From Synergistaceae bacterium (GTDB lineage Bacteria; Synergistota; Synergistia; Synergistales; Synergistaceae), in the NCBI GenBank assembly GCA_031273585.1, contig JAISRP010000204.1, positions 1 to 5,169 on the forward strand: DNA of 5,169 nucleotides, in the 5' to 3' direction. The translations under genes and the position numbers were made by a program. Below the pieces are notes generated by a model. It ran no database searches. It was not told the DNA's origin and saw only the letters and a program-made list of their open reading frames with translations. Shown here piece by piece: positions 5,161 to 5,169 of the stretch (its first letter is position 1; each line of letters starts with the position of its first letter).

Positions 5161-5169
5161 CTGACCTTT

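Larger units (their letters stand above)
4938..5169. other. Non-coding repeat-rich right end
   Basis: No credible open frame is present in these 230 or so bases. The part from 4938 to 4993 shows nothing specific beyond short purine/pyrimidine runs. From 4994 onward it consists of the tandem repeat, compact hairpins and a long inverted repeat listed separately. Together they look like a mosaic of dispersed intergenic repeat units that continues past the window edge. Confidence 0.65.

Overview
The window looks like a piece of a GC-rich bacterial chromosome. Ile ATA and Arg AGG codons are frequent, Shine-Dalgarno sites are strong, and an operon ends in comF followed by a YvyF-type flagellar-operon gene. 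That mix, together with a DUF3084 membrane protein, best fits a motile, Gram-negative-type anaerobe such as a member of the Synergistota. This taxonomic guess is an inference; no rRNA or marker phylogeny is present.

Minus strand, in order of transcription: from an extended -10 promoter near 4262-4270, a run of co-oriented genes covers most of the window. It starts with a DUF3084 membrane/coiled-coil protein (4141-2918), then a four-cysteine zinc-ribbon protein 2 nt later (2915-2664), a GNAT acetyltransferase (2619-2194), S-adenosylmethionine synthetase metK (2029-821), a ComF-type phosphoribosyltransferase (about 824-174, overlapping the metK stop), and the 5' part of a YvyF-like zinc-finger gene that runs off the left edge (152-1). 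The DUF3084/zinc-ribbon and metK/comF/yvyF junctions are tight. The 164-nt gap before metK may hold a second, weak promoter, and no SAM riboswitch is visible there.

Plus strand: a single short gene (4621-4854) diverges from the operon. It encodes a 4-oxalocrotonate-tautomerase family protein that starts at TTG, so that the catalytic proline is residue 1. It carries an unusual basic Pro/Lys/Arg tail resembling an AT-hook. It has its own extended -10 element and is followed by a strong hairpin and then an intrinsic terminator.

The divergent intergenic region (4145-4620) holds both promoters, inverted repeats, a hairpin touching the DUF3084 ribosome-binding site, and a possible degraded palindromic repeat. 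The right end (4938-5169) is non-coding. It is made of a 46-bp tandem duplication, two compact GC hairpins and an 18-bp-stem inverted repeat, and looks like a dispersed intergenic repeat element.

Most notable points: comF has no ATG, GTG or TTG upstream of its zinc-finger motif, and the likely start is an ATA that looks like a one-base derivative of a classical ATGA stop/start overlap. The tautomerase has the AT-hook-like tail. The structured repeat block lies at the right edge. I see no defence system, CRISPR array, tRNA or rRNA.
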